Part shown: in pieces, positions 1 to 9,134 of the stretch | How positions within the stretch are numbered: position 1 is the stretch's first letter | Layout of the letters: each line of letters opens with the position of its first letter | From: Nocardia cyriacigeorgica GUH-2 | Lineage (GTDB): Bacteria; Actinomycetota; Actinomycetes; Mycobacteriales; Mycobacteriaceae | DNA length: 64,000 nucleotides | Assembly: GCF_000284035.1 (NCBI RefSeq) | Contig: NC_016887.1 | Coordinates: 5,146,001-5,210,000, forward strand | Direction of reading: 5' to 3' | Position numbers and translations under genes: made by a program | The notes under the pieces: model-generated | Told to the model about the DNA's origin: nothing | What the model saw: the letters and a program-made list of their open reading frames with translations, nothing else | Databases searched by the model: none

Positions 1-1
1 G

Positions 2-172
2 ATCTACTCCTACGGCTCTTCCGGGCTGGTCAACGGTGGCGCCAGGAACGTGGGAGCCCTGGCTCGGTTGGTCTACTCGTCGGGCGAAGACAACAACGAG
101 GACGGCCGGAAGCCGAGCCGCGTCGATCACGGTGTCGCAAAGTCTGCGGTCACCCTCGCCGAGACAACCTGA
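2..172 (+). CDS. C-terminal end of an unidentified protein (partial)
   Basis: Reading from base 2 gives 57 codons of open frame ending at TGA 170-172. The peptide (ending AKSAVTLAETT) is rich in Gly, Ser and charged residues and has amino-acid-like composition, but I recognise no family. The start lies outside the window. The 120 bp to the next gene hold nothing obvious except a purine-rich stretch just before prfC. It could be a chance frame, so confidence is low. Confidence 0.35.
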   Translation: MYSYGSSGLVNGGARNVGALARLVYSSGEDNNEDGRKPSRVDHGVAKSAVTLAETT

Positions 173-300
173 ACACCATAGCGCAAGGCCGCCGCCGACC
201 TGGAATCGGGTGGTCAGCGCCGCGATGACTCGGCGTCGTTTCGGTCCAGTACGCTGGACCGGTTGCCATATTCTCGCATTCCCCCGAAAGGTTGCCGCTG

Positions 301-1944
301 TTGACCGCCTCCACTGACGGCGCTGTCTCGTCCGGTTCACGCGGGCTGCCCGCCGAGGTGTCGAGGCGGCGGACCTTCGCCGTCATCTCCCATCCGGACG
401 CCGGTAAGTCCACGCTCACCGAGGCGCTGGCGCTGCACGCCAAGATGATCTCCGAGGCGGGCGCCATCCACGGCAAGGCGGGACGCAAGTCCACGGTGTC
501 GGACTGGATGGAGATGGAGAAGGCGCGCGGCATCTCGGTCAGCTCGACCGCGTTGCAGTTCAACTACCGGGCCGCGGGCTCCGATATCGACAATGTGATC
601 AATCTGGTCGACACCCCCGGTCACTCGGACTTCTCCGAGGACACCTATCGCGTGCTCACCGCCGTCGACGCGGCGGTCATGCTGATCGACGCGGCCAAGG
701 GCCTGGAGCCGCAGACGCTGAAGCTGTTCCAGGTCTGCCGCCACCGCGGCATCCCGGTCATCACCGTCATCAACAAATGGGACCGTCCCGGCCGGGCACC
801 GCTGGAGCTGCTCGACGAAATCGACGAGCGGATCGGGCTGACCCCGACCCCGCTGTTCCTGCCGGTCGGCATCGCCGGCGATTTCCGCGGCCTGCTGCGT
901 CGCGGCGCCGACGGCGAGGCGGTCGAATACATCCACTTCACCCGCACCGCGGGCGGCGCGACCATCGCGCCGGAGGAATCGCTGACCCCGGAGCAGGCCG
1001 AGGCCCGCGAGGGCGAGGCGTGGACCACCGCGGCCGAGGAGAGCGAACTGCTTTCGGCCACCGGCCAGGACCACGATCAGGAACTGTTCCTCGCCGGGCA
1101 GACCTCGCCGGTCATCTACGCCTCGGCGATGCTGAACTTCGGTGTGCGCCAGCTGCTGGAGACGCTGGTGGCGCTGGCCCCGGCGCCGGCCGGGCGGCGC
1201 GATATCGACGGCGGTATGCGCGAGACCTCCGATCCGTTCAGCGCGGTGGTGTTCAAGGTGCAGGCCGGGATGGATACCGCGCACCGCGACCGGCTGGCGT
1301 TCATGCGGATCGTGTCGGGTGAGTTCGAGCGCGGCATGGTCGTCACGCACGCGCAGACCGGGCGCCCGTTCGCCACGAAGTACGCGCTGACGGTGTTCGG
1401 CCGCGAACGCGCCACCGTCGATACCGCCTACCCCGGCGACGTGGTAGGCCTGGTGAACGCGACCGCGCTGGCGCCGGGGCACACCCTGTACGTGGACAAA
1501 AAGGTGGAGTTCCCGCCGATCCCGTCGTTCGCGCCGGAGCATTTCGCGGTGCTGCGGGCGCAGAGCGCGGGCAAGTACAAGCAGTTCCGCAAGGCCATCG
1601 ACCAGCTCGACTCCGAGGGCGTGGTGCAGGTGCTGCGCAACGACGCGCGCGGCGACGCCTCCCCGGTGCTCGCCGCGGTCGGCCCGATGCAGTTCGAGGT
1701 GGTCACCGCCCGGATGCAGGCCGAGTACAACGTCGAGACGCAGATGGATCATCTGCCCTACACACTGGCCCGCCGCACCGACGCCGCCTCGGCCGAGGAG
1801 CTGGGCCGCCAGCGCGGGGTGGAGGTGTTCACCCGCAGCGACGGCGCGCTGCTGGCGCTGTTCAGCGACAAGTGGCGGTTGCAGTACATCGAGAAGGAGC
1901 ATCCGGGGCTGACCCTCGAACCGCTCGTCGCCACCGCCGACTGA
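301..1944 (+). CDS. prfC: Peptide chain release factor 3 (RF3)
   Basis: A translational GTPase that recycles class I release factors RF1/RF2 from the ribosome after peptide release; cytoplasmic. The P-loop SHPDAGKSTL lies near residues 30-40. G3 is DTPGHSDF, G4 is NKWDRPG (RF3 variant of NKxD), and the EF-Tu-like domain 2 and RF3 C-terminal domain follow. The length of 547 aa suits RF3 (about 530). I chose TTG at 301 because AAAGG at 287-291 then has normal spacing; an in-frame TTG at 292 would sit directly on that site. It is monocistronic and converges on the SnoaL-like gene. Confidence 0.93.
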   Translation: MTASTDGAVSSGSRGLPAEVSRRRTFAVISHPDAGKSTLTEALALHAKMISEAGAIHGKAGRKSTVSDWMEMEKARGISVSSTALQFNYRAAGSDIDNVINLVDTPGHSDFSEDTYRVLTAVDAAVMLIDAAKGLEPQTLKLFQVCRHRGIPVITVINKWDRPGRAPLELLDEIDERIGLTPTPLFLPVGIAGDFRGLLRRGADGEAVEYIHFTRTAGGATIAPEESLTPEQAEAREGEAWTTAAEESELLSATGQDHDQELFLAGQTSPVIYASAMLNFGVRQLLETLVALAPAPAGRRDIDGGMRETSDPFSAVVFKVQAGMDTAHRDRLAFMRIVSGEFERGMVVTHAQTGRPFATKYALTVFGRERATVDTAYPGDVVGLVNATALAPGHTLYVDKKVEFPPIPSFAPEHFAVLRAQSAGKYKQFRKAIDQLDSEGVVQVLRNDARGDASPVLAAVGPMQFEVVTARMQAEYNVETQMDHLPYTLARRTDAASAEELGRQRGVEVFTRSDGALLALFSDKWRLQYIEKEHPGLTLEPLVATAD

Positions 1945-2000
1945 GCGGAGTCGACTCGGCCCCGAGCCGGACGGTCCATCCGTGACCGGGGCACGCCACC

Positions 2001-2019
2001 CGTGAACGCGCGGTTCACG
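2001..2019. terminator. Possible bidirectional terminator hairpin
   Basis: A perfect 7-bp inverted repeat CGTGAAC/GTTCACG with a 5-nt loop lies between the converging ends of prfC (1944) and the SnoaL-like gene (2051). It has no U-tract, which is common in high-GC actinobacteria. The role is inferred from position and structure. Confidence 0.35.
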
Positions 2020-2050
2020 TCGGGGCCGGTTCGACCGGTGAGCCCGGCGT

Positions 2051-2665
2051 TCAGCCCGCCTCCGGCTCGCGTTCCACCGATTCGAGCCCGGAATCCCTGG
2101 CGATCAAACCCCACCGGCTGGAGGTCAGCCGCAGGCTCGGCAGGTCGCTGAGTGAGAGCACCACTTCATAGGTGCGTTCGTAGCCGGTGTGCGAGATCCG
2201 CCAGTGCCCGTCATCGCAGCGGATATAGCGGTCGGAATAGAACGCCGCACCGCGCAGCAGCATGTTGTGCTCCGGGATGAGCACGGTATCGGCCAGGTAC
2301 CAGGTGCCGGTGGCGGTGTCGCCGTCGATATCGATCTCGGGGTGGTCGCAGCGGTGTTCGGTGATGACGTGCGGGCCCAGCGTATTGCGCATGAACGCGA
2401 TGAACGCCTCGCGGGATTCGAATTGCAGGTACTCGCTGTAGGTGGCCGTCGCCTCCGCGACCATGGTGTCGGCGAATTCGTCCCACTGCTTGGTGTCCAG
2501 CGTGCGCAGGTATCGGTACTTCAAACGGCAAATCTCGGACACGTCGTCGCGCGCACCGTTCTCGGGTACCGGTATCGACCCCGGCATCCGTCCGAACAGA
2601 ACCCGGCCGACCGGTTCCCGCTCTGCGCCCGACTCGGAGTCCCTACGCTCCTCGTCCTGGTCCAT
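2051..2665 (-). CDS. SnoaL-like / NTF2-fold protein
   Basis: A 204-aa protein. After a charged, probably disordered N-terminus of about 40 residues, it reads as a SnoaL_4-type cone-shaped alpha+beta barrel: the opening helix EICRLKYRYLRTLDTKQWDEF, the acidic-aromatic stretch around VAEATATYSEYLQF, then TEHRCDHPEIDIDGDTATG and the final strand pair DGHWRISHTGYER. Relatives include scytalone dehydratase-like enzymes, polyketide cyclases and many uncharacterised small-molecule binding proteins, so no substrate can be given. ATG at 2665 is the first start; a shorter protein from an internal Met (GRMPGS) is possible. It is transcribed towards prfC, and an Abi-alpha-like gene lies 94 bp upstream on the same strand. 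Confidence 0.72.
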   Translation of the reverse strand: MDQDEERRDSESGAEREPVGRVLFGRMPGSIPVPENGARDDVSEICRLKYRYLRTLDTKQWDEFADTMVAEATATYSEYLQFESREAFIAFMRNTLGPHVITEHRCDHPEIDIDGDTATGTWYLADTVLIPEHNMLLRGAAFYSDRYIRCDDGHWRISHTGYERTYEVVLSLSDLPSLRLTSSRWGLIARDSGLESVEREPEAG

Positions 2666-2759
2666 ACCTCAACGATCCCACCAGTAACCGGGCATACCGA
2701 ACTATTGGCGAGATCTGTATCAGATCGCTATCACCGGGCGAACCCGCGACGGCGCCGGA

Positions 2760-3635
2760 TCAGCCGCCGATGGTGAAGCAGGTGCGGCAGAAATCCTCGC
2801 CGAATTCGGTCAGGCGCAGGCTCTTGCGCACGATCTTGGGCGCGCGACCGGCCTTCTTCAGCGCCGCCTCCACCACCGGTTGCACCTCGAGCACCATGTA
2901 GCGGCTGAGCACCACCGGATCGTCGGAGGTCAGCGTCAGGCCGAGGCGGTTGAGGTTGATCAGGTAGGACCGGGCCCGGTCCGGGTAGCGCACGCCGGCC
3001 TGTTCGGGCACCGAGGTCAGATCGCCGGAGACCAGCTCCGAGCCGATGCCGAGCGGACGGTTGGTGCGCACGTCGACCGAGGGCTGCGGGCCGTTGAGCG
3101 CCATGAAGCGCAGGATGCGGGCCTCGTCGGGAGCCAGTTCGTCGAGGATGCGGTCGTAGGCGGGATGCACTTCCTCGGTGAAGTACACATCGGCCGAGCG
3201 GGCCAGCAGCGCGTCACCGCGCCTGCGCAGCTCCTCGACGCTGGCCGAGCGCAGGTAGGACCCCATCTGCAGAGCCTGCTGACCGGCGCTCTGCGGATTG
3301 GGCACATAACTGACGATCTCGCGCACCGACCCCTCGGTGACCCCGAGCGCACTGCGCGCGATCGAGCGCAGTGCGTTACCGGTGCGCTCGGCGATCTCCG
3401 CCGAGGACTCGCCGTCGAGGGCGGCCTGAGTGATCTCGCGGGTCATCTCATAGGAGGTCTCCACCGCCCACTGCCCGCCGCGCACCACCGTGCCCGCGGC
3501 CAGTCCGGCGGCCCGGAACACGCCGCGAATCAACCGCGCCTCATTGCTGATCTGCCGCTGTTCGACATCCGAGCTGCGTTCCACAGCACGGGAACCGGCC
3601 CGGGCCACGTCCTGTCCGGTCCTGTCGTCTGCCAC
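2760..3635 (-). CDS. Abi-alpha-like (DUF4393-type) protein, copy 1
   Basis: A 291-aa protein with a GTG start. The N-terminal third is a helical region with weakly hydrophobic stretches (AAGLAAGTVVRGGQWAV). The C-terminal half carries a conserved block around HPAYDRILDELAPDEARIL, FMALNGPQPSVDVRTNRP and YLINLNRLGL, and ends with LTEFGEDFCRTCF. This matches what I remember of the Abi-alpha (DUF4393) family, named after an abortive-infection protein; in actinobacteria these are common chromosomal genes with no proven phage role. A clear paralogue lies at 5224-6144, sharing DEARILRxxxxxGPQP, NLRRLGL and LTGFGAEFVQTC. The DUF445 membrane protein gene sits between the two copies and starts divergently from this one. 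Confidence 0.6.
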   Translation of the reverse strand: MADDRTGQDVARAGSRAVERSSDVEQRQISNEARLIRGVFRAAGLAAGTVVRGGQWAVETSYEMTREITQAALDGESSAEIAERTGNALRSIARSALGVTEGSVREIVSYVPNPQSAGQQALQMGSYLRSASVEELRRRGDALLARSADVYFTEEVHPAYDRILDELAPDEARILRFMALNGPQPSVDVRTNRPLGIGSELVSGDLTSVPEQAGVRYPDRARSYLINLNRLGLTLTSDDPVVLSRYMVLEVQPVVEAALKKAGRAPKIVRKSLRLTEFGEDFCRTCFTIGG

Positions 3636-3910
3636 GTCCTACTCCGATGTATCGCCAGGTGAACGAATCCGCTCACAGATTATTGCCCACCAGTCACGAT
3701 CAGATGTGGTGGTGGCCATTGTCCCCACCCTCGCGTAGAACCACGACATCACAGGAGGGCACTGTGGTAAACGTCTCAGACACTACCTGTGGTGCGAGGC
3801 ACTCGCGCTTGGAGTCGGCGCCGCACGTCACATAAGGTCCTGCTGCCGACGGGGTGCTAATTTGAGGTGCCGGTGAGGCGGCGATCACCGGGTATCGGCA
3901 GGAGGGTGTC

Positions 3911-5233
3911 GTGTTAGAGAGCGTTTTCGGGGTCCACCCGACGATCCTCCTCGAGCTTTTGACCATTCCGCTTTTCACTGGCGTCATCGGCTACATCACC
4001 AACTGGACCGGTGTGCTGATGCTGTTCCGGCCGATCGCATTCCACGGCATCCACGTTCCCGGCCTGCGCGCACTGTATCCATTCCTGCCCAAGCGAATTC
4101 AGGTCCTGCCGCTGCTCAGCTACGACGGGCGCATGGGCTGGCAGGGAATCGTGCCCTCGCGGGCGGACAAAATGGCGAGCATCGCCGTGGACAAGGGTTT
4201 GTCGAAACTGGGCAGCGTCGCCGATTTCTATCGCGAACTCGAGCCGGACGCACTGGCCGAACACCTGGCCAGCATCGCCAACGATCAGATCCGCGACATC
4301 GTCGAGGAAATCCTGCGCCGCGAACATCCGCAGCTCTGGTACAACTTGCCGAGCCAGGTGCGCGAGATGGTGCACGACCGGGTCCGCGCCCAGCTGCCGG
4401 ATATCCTGCGCGAACTCACCGAAGAACTCGGCGCCAATATCGATCAGTTGCTCGATGTCAAGCAAATGGTCATCCGCTATTTCCAGGCGCGTCCACAATT
4501 GCTCAATCAGCTGTTCCAGGTACTCGGTGCCAAGGAACTGCGGTTCATGCAGAACTTCGGCTTCTACTTCGGCGCGCCGATGGGTGCGGTGCTGGTGGCG
4601 GTGCTGCATCTGACCGGCTGGCCGACGCTGGCCGTGCTGCCGATCGGCGGCGTGATCATCGGCTGGGTGGTCAACTGGGTCGGCATCAACATGATCTTCG
4701 CCCCCGCCGAGCCGAAATGGTGGTGCCCGTGGCGTCAAGGTTTGTTGATCAAGCGGCAGCCCGAAATCACCGCCGGTTACGCCGAATTGGTGTCCGGGCA
4801 GGTGGTGACGGTGGCCAATATCGGTGACGAGCTGTTGAACGGCCCGCGCTCGGACCGCACCATGCAGATGCTCGAGGACACCCTGCGCCCGGCGGCCGAC
4901 CGCGCGCTGGGCCCGGCCCGCAGCGCGGTCAAGTTCGTGCTCGGCAGCCGCGAGTACGACGCGCTGCAATCGACGCTCACCAGCGAGGCCATGGCCATCG
5001 CCCCGATCGCCTTCGCCGATCCGGACTTCAACGTCCGCCAGGGCAGGCAGATCAACGACTACATCGCCAAACAAATGTCGGCGCTGTCCCCGACCGACTT
5101 CGTGGAAATGCTGCGATCGGCGATCAAACAGGACGAATGGTTGCTTTTCGTCCATGGCGGTGTGCTCGGGCTCTTCGCCGGATACGCTCACATTCTGGTC
5201 TTCGGGACAGGAGTGGCGACTACATGGATCTGA
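3911..5233 (+). CDS. DUF445 family membrane protein
   Basis: A 440-aa protein with a hydrophobic N-terminal segment (LLELLTIPLFTGVIGYITNW, residues about 10-30), a long soluble helical region with charged repeats (EILRREHPQLW, RAQLPDILRELTEELG) and two more membrane segments near residues 220-260 (AVLVAVLHLTGWPTLAVLPI, VIIGWVVNWVGINMIF). This is the pattern of the DUF445/YheB-like family, whose function is unknown. The motif NWTGVLMLFRP near the N-terminus and NWVGINMIFAP later look like an internal duplication. GTG at 3911 is preceded by GGAGG at 3901-3905. The last codons overlap the start of the second Abi-alpha-like gene by 10 bp, so the two are probably translationally coupled. Confidence 0.85.
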   Translation: MLESVFGVHPTILLELLTIPLFTGVIGYITNWTGVLMLFRPIAFHGIHVPGLRALYPFLPKRIQVLPLLSYDGRMGWQGIVPSRADKMASIAVDKGLSKLGSVADFYRELEPDALAEHLASIANDQIRDIVEEILRREHPQLWYNLPSQVREMVHDRVRAQLPDILRELTEELGANIDQLLDVKQMVIRYFQARPQLLNQLFQVLGAKELRFMQNFGFYFGAPMGAVLVAVLHLTGWPTLAVLPIGGVIIGWVVNWVGINMIFAPAEPKWWCPWRQGLLIKRQPEITAGYAELVSGQVVTVANIGDELLNGPRSDRTMQMLEDTLRPAADRALGPARSAVKFVLGSREYDALQSTLTSEAMAIAPIAFADPDFNVRQGRQINDYIAKQMSALSPTDFVEMLRSAIKQDEWLLFVHGGVLGLFAGYAHILVFGTGVATTWI

Positions 5234-6144
5234 CCGGCTCAGCGGCATCGGCGGCGTCCTCGGATCCCGGCGGTGCCGATGAGCCGGTGGTCGATCCGGC
5301 AGCGGCGTCCGCCGAGGTCGCGCGCCTGTTCGAATACGGCACCGAGGCGAAGCTGCCCGCGGTCCGGCCCCATCCACTGCGCCGTCCCATCACCACCGTG
5401 CGCACCGCCAGCGGTGTGGTGCGGGTGGCCTGGTCGACGGTCACCGGCGCCGCGGGCTGGGGAGTCGGCACCGTCCTCGACGTGACCGGGACGGTGGTGC
5501 GGCGCAGTGCCGCCGGTGTGCCGCCCGCCGAAATCCGGGCCGAAGCCGAGGCGGAGGTGCGGGCCGCGCTGCGCCGCGCCCTCGGACTTCCCGAGACAGA
5601 ACAGTCCCGCCGCCCCACCAGCGCACCCACCCTGCGGGAGCAGGGCGCCGCGCTGCTGCGGCTGTCGGCCAGCACCCACGCCGGCGACGAGGGCCACCCC
5701 GCCTTCGCCAACATCCTCGCCGAGATCACCCCCGACGAGGCACGCATCCTGCGCTACCTGCGCACCGACGGTCCGCAGCCCGCTATCGAGGTGCACGGCG
5801 GCCGGCTCAGCCGCCTGGGCGCCGAACGGCTCGGACTGCGCCAGGAATCAGGCCTGACCCTGCTCGGCGAGCACGCCGGGCTGCGATTTCCGAACCGCAT
5901 CCAGCACTACCTGACCAACCTGCGCAGGCTCGGATTGCTCGAGCTGGCCAAGGAGCCGGTCGGCAACCCGAACCGCTATCAGCTACTCGAGGCGCAATCG
6001 CCGGTGCGCGAACTGCTCAAGCGTTCCGGGTTCGGCACCAAGGTGTCCTACCGCAGCATCATCCTCACCGGGTTCGGTGCGGAGTTCGTACAGACGTGTC
6101 TGCCGATCGTGCTGCACGAGGGGCCGGCGGCGGAGACGAGCTAG
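5224..6144 (+). CDS. Abi-alpha-like (DUF4393-type) protein, copy 2
   Basis: A 306-aa paralogue of the protein at 2760-3635. Shared landmarks are GHPAFANILAEITPDEARIL, YLRTDGPQP, FPNRIQHYLTNLRRLGL and the ending LTGFGAEFVQTCLP. ATG at 5224 lies inside the last codons of the DUF445 gene, and no better start is visible. The TAG (6142-6144) overlaps the stop codon of the convergent ABC-F gene. Function is unknown; the overlap with a membrane protein gene and the flanking paralogue suggest the three products act together. Confidence 0.62.
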   Translation: MDLTGSAASAASSDPGGADEPVVDPAAASAEVARLFEYGTEAKLPAVRPHPLRRPITTVRTASGVVRVAWSTVTGAAGWGVGTVLDVTGTVVRRSAAGVPPAEIRAEAEAEVRAALRRALGLPETEQSRRPTSAPTLREQGAALLRLSASTHAGDEGHPAFANILAEITPDEARILRYLRTDGPQPAIEVHGGRLSRLGAERLGLRQESGLTLLGEHAGLRFPNRIQHYLTNLRRLGLLELAKEPVGNPNRYQLLEAQSPVRELLKRSGFGTKVSYRSIILTGFGAEFVQTCLPIVLHEGPAAETS

Positions 6145-7931
6145 GCGTCGTCGGCGAGCTCCAGCCAGCGCTCTTCGGCAGCTTCCTTTTCCGCCAGCAC
6201 TTGTTTCAACTCGGCACCGAGGCTGATCAGCTTGTCCGGGTCGGTGGCGGCGTCGGCGAGGGCGGCGTGCAGCTTCTGTTCGCGTTCGGCGAGCTTGTCG
6301 ATGGTGCGTTCCAGCTTGGCCAGTTCTTTGCGCGCGGCGCGGTAGGCGGCCGAATCGGTGACGGGGGCGCTCTCGCCGGTGGCCGGCTTCGTTGCGCTCA
6401 CGCGGCCCTGCTGGGCTTCGCGGCGCTTCAGGTACTCCTCGATCCCGCCGGGCAGGTTGGTCAGCTTGCCGTCGCCGAACAGCGCCCAGGTGGAATCACA
6501 GATGCGTTCGATCAGGTAGCGGTCGTGGCTGATCACGACCAGGGTGCCTGCCCAGTTGTCGAGCAGGTCCTCCAGTTGTTGCAGGGTGTCGATATCGAGG
6601 TCGTTGGTCGGCTCGTCGAGCAGCAGCACGTTCGGTTCCGACATCAGGATCCGGGTCAGCTGCAGCCTGCGGCGCTCACCACCGGACAGATCGCCGACCG
6701 GGGTGCGCTGCCGGGCGGGAGTGAAGCCGAGCCGCTCGGCCAGCTGACCGGCCGATATCTCCTTGTCGCCGAGCATGATCCGCATGGCGACCTGCTGCAC
6801 GGCCTCGAGCACCCGCATATCGGTGGGCAGGTCGTCGAGTTCCTGGCGCAGCCAGCCGATCTGCACGGTCTGGCCCTGAATCCGCTTGCCCGCGGCCAGT
6901 TCCGCGTCACCGGCGAGGGCGCGCAACAGCGTGGTCTTACCGGAGCCGTTGACGCCGACCAGACCGACCCGCTCCCCCGGCGCGAGCCGCCAGGTCAGAT
7001 CGCGGACCAATTCACGTCCGTCGGGCGTGGTGAGGGTGGTGTCCTCGAGTTCGATGACGACCCGGCCGAGCCGTTTACGCGCGAAGGCGCTGAGCGAGAC
7101 GCTGTCACGCGGGGGCGGCACATCGGCGATCAACGCCTCGGCCGCCTCCACCCGGTAACGCGGCTTGGAGGTGCGCGCCTGCGGGCCGCGGCGCAACCAG
7201 GCCAGCTCCTTACGGGCGAGATTGCGGCGGCGCGCCTCGGAGGCGTCGGCCTGCCTGGCGCGTTCGGCGCGGGCGAAGATCCAGTCGCCGTAGCCGCCCT
7301 CGTAGCTTTCCACCTTGCCGCCGACGACCTCCCAGGTCTGCGTGGCGACGGTGTCGAGGAACCAGCGATCGTGGGTCACCACCACCAGGGCGCTGCGGCG
7401 GGCCAGCAGATGATCGGCCAGCCAGCGCACACCCTCCACATCGAGGTGGTTGGTCGGTTCGTCGAGCACCAGCAGGTCCAGCTCGCGCACCAGCGCGGCG
7501 GCCAGCGCCACCCGGCGGCGTTCACCACCGGAGAGGTTGGTGACCGGGGTGTCCAGGCCGAGATCGGCGATGCCGATGCCCTCCATTACCGACCGGATGC
7601 GCGGGTTGGCGGCCCATTCGTGTTCGGCGACCGAGTCGGTCATGGCGTCGTCGGCCAGCCCGGCCAGCACCACGGTCCCGACGGTCGCGCCCTCGGGCAG
7701 CACTCCGCGCTGGGTCACCACGGCCATGCGCAACCCGCCGACCCGGCTGACGCGGCCGCTGTCGGGTTCCTCGATGCCGGTCAGCACCTCGAGCAGGGTG
7801 GTCTTGCCGCCACCGTTGAGGCCGACGACGCCGATCCGCTCACCCGCGTGCACGCCCAGGGAGACGTCATCGAGCAGCGGTTTGATCCCGAAACTCTTGC
7901 TGACCTGTTCGAGGTTGATCAGGTTGGACAT
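6141..7931 (-). CDS. ABC-F family ATPase
   Basis: A soluble protein of about 596 aa with two ABC domains and no membrane segments. Domain 1 has Walker A GLNGGGKTT, signature LSGGERRRVAL and Walker B LLVLDEPTNHLD. Domain 2 has GVNGSGKTT, LSGGERRRLQL and VLLLDEPTNDLD. A basic linker with RRRNLARKELAWLRRGPQA lies between them, and the C-terminus is a coiled coil (ELAKLERTIDKLAEREQKL). ABC-F proteins bind the ribosomal E site and include translation factors such as EttA and Uup as well as antibiotic-resistance factors; sequence alone does not decide which. The Uup-like C-terminal coil and core-gene setting favour a housekeeping role. The start at 7931 is chosen because GGAAAGG precedes it. Confidence 0.9.
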   Translation of the reverse strand: MSNLINLEQVSKSFGIKPLLDDVSLGVHAGERIGVVGLNGGGKTTLLEVLTGIEEPDSGRVSRVGGLRMAVVTQRGVLPEGATVGTVVLAGLADDAMTDSVAEHEWAANPRIRSVMEGIGIADLGLDTPVTNLSGGERRRVALAAALVRELDLLVLDEPTNHLDVEGVRWLADHLLARRSALVVVTHDRWFLDTVATQTWEVVGGKVESYEGGYGDWIFARAERARQADASEARRRNLARKELAWLRRGPQARTSKPRYRVEAAEALIADVPPPRDSVSLSAFARKRLGRVVIELEDTTLTTPDGRELVRDLTWRLAPGERVGLVGVNGSGKTTLLRALAGDAELAAGKRIQGQTVQIGWLRQELDDLPTDMRVLEAVQQVAMRIMLGDKEISAGQLAERLGFTPARQRTPVGDLSGGERRRLQLTRILMSEPNVLLLDEPTNDLDIDTLQQLEDLLDNWAGTLVVISHDRYLIERICDSTWALFGDGKLTNLPGGIEEYLKRREAQQGRVSATKPATGESAPVTDSAAYRAARKELAKLERTIDKLAEREQKLHAALADAATDPDKLISLGAELKQVLAEKEAAEERWLELADDA

Positions 7932-8036
7932 GAAACCTTTCCGTGCCTTACCGGGCGTTACTCGGAGTCCGCCCCCGTCGAGGCCGGTCGACTCGCCTGC
8001 CCTGAGCAAGGGTACCGAGTGGGCCGTGAGCGACGT

Positions 8037-8999
8037 TCAGCCGATATTGCCGCCCTCGCGCCACGGCTGCGGATGCGGCCCCTCGCCGCCGACCACGCGG
8101 GCGCCGGGGACCGGGCCGGTGGCCGTGCGCACGCTGCGGCTCACCCCGGCACCGGCCAGTTCCGCCGCCACCTGGACGGCGGATTCCTCCGATTCGCACA
8201 GGAACGCACACGTCGGCCCTGAGCCGGAGACCAGGCCGGCCAGTGCGCCGGCGCTCACCCCGGCCCGCAGGGTGCGGCGCAGTTCGGGCTTGAGCGACAC
8301 CGCCGCCGCCTGGAGGTCGTTGCCGAGCAGCGGGGCGAGTTGTTTGGGATCACCGGAAGCCAAGGCCTGCATGAGTTCCTGCGGTGCGCCGAGGCGCGGC
8401 GGATCGCCGATCTCACGCAACCGGTCCAGCTCGTGGTAGACGGCCGGGGTGGACAGTCCGCCCTTGGCCAGCGCGATCACCCAGTGGAAAGTGTTGCGCG
8501 ACAACACCGGCAGCAGCCGCTCGCCGCGTCCGGTGCCGAGCGCGGTGCCGCCGTGCAGCGAGAACGGGACGTCGCTGCCGAGTTCGGCGGCCACCGCGGT
8601 GAGTTCCTCGCGGGAAAGACCCAGATCCCACAGTTCGTTCAATCCGACCAGGGTGGCGGCGGCATCGGCGCTGCCACCGGCCATGCCGCCGGCCACCGGG
8701 ATGCCCTTGCTGATCGAGATCTCCACCAGCGGCGCCCGCCCGGCCAGATGGGCCAGCCGCACGGCGGCCTTCCACACCAGATTGGTGCGGTCGGTGGGCA
8801 CCTCGCCGGCGCCCTCACCGGTGACGCGCACCGTCAGCGAGGCCGCGGGCGCGATCTCGAGATCGTCGCTGAGCGACAGCGCCTGGAACACGGTGGTGAG
8901 ATCGTGGTACCCGTCGGGGCGCAGGTCACCGACTCCGAGATGGAGGTTCACCTTCGACGGCGCACGCACGGTGACAGGGCTCGGCACAACGGACAGCAC
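8037..8999 (-). CDS. ispE: 4-diphosphocytidyl-2-C-methyl-D-erythritol kinase
   Basis: Phosphorylates CDP-methylerythritol in the non-mevalonate isoprenoid pathway. It is a GHMP kinase, with VRAPSKVNLHLGVGDLRPDGYHDL at the N-terminus (substrate Lys and His regions), the ATP loop PVAGGMAGGSADAAA, and VSGSGPTCAFLCES near the C-terminus. GTG at 8999 gives about 320 aa (family 290-315); the GTG at 8987 is an alternative. In mycobacteria ispE directly follows ksgA and is followed by an ABC-F gene. Here the order is the same, but a copper operon on the other strand is inserted between ksgA and ispE. Confidence 0.92.
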   Translation of the reverse strand: MLSVVPSPVTVRAPSKVNLHLGVGDLRPDGYHDLTTVFQALSLSDDLEIAPAASLTVRVTGEGAGEVPTDRTNLVWKAAVRLAHLAGRAPLVEISISKGIPVAGGMAGGSADAAATLVGLNELWDLGLSREELTAVAAELGSDVPFSLHGGTALGTGRGERLLPVLSRNTFHWVIALAKGGLSTPAVYHELDRLREIGDPPRLGAPQELMQALASGDPKQLAPLLGNDLQAAAVSLKPELRRTLRAGVSAGALAGLVSGSGPTCAFLCESEESAVQVAAELAGAGVSRSVRTATGPVPGARVVGGEGPHPQPWREGGNIG

Positions 9000-9056
9000 G
9001 GTGCCCAAGCGTAACGGGTGATCACGACAGGTGCGCGCGGCGACGGCTTGCGCTAG

Positions 9057-9073
9057 ATACCCCGAGGGGGTAT
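9057..9073. promoter_or_regulatory. CsoR-like copper operator
   Basis: ATACCCCGAGGGGGTAT is a perfect 7-bp dyad (ATACCCC/GGGGTAT) around GAG. It matches the G-tract palindrome recognised by copper-sensing CsoR repressors. A half-site-like GATACCCCC follows at 9090-9096 and a -10-like TATTAT at 9105-9110, just before copZ. No csoR gene is in the window. Copper-relieved repression of copZ is inferred from these sites. Confidence 0.65.
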
Positions 9074-9134
9074 GTTCGTTTGCGTCGGGGATACCCCCAG
9101 ACCGTATTATGAACACCGAGCGAAGGAGTGGGAC

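Noticed and set aside
337..1902. A 521-codon open frame antisense to prfC
   Set aside because: Its predicted protein is Arg/His/Gln-rich with no domain, as expected from the antisense of GC-rich codons, and prfC is unmistakable.
3914..5377. A 487-codon open frame antisense to the DUF445 gene
   Set aside because: Low-complexity composition and no ribosome binding site; the plus-strand gene has membrane segments and a good Shine-Dalgarno.
6096..8222. A 708-codon open frame antisense to the ABC-F gene
   Set aside because: It is a shadow of the ABC-F coding pattern; the minus strand carries all Walker and signature motifs.
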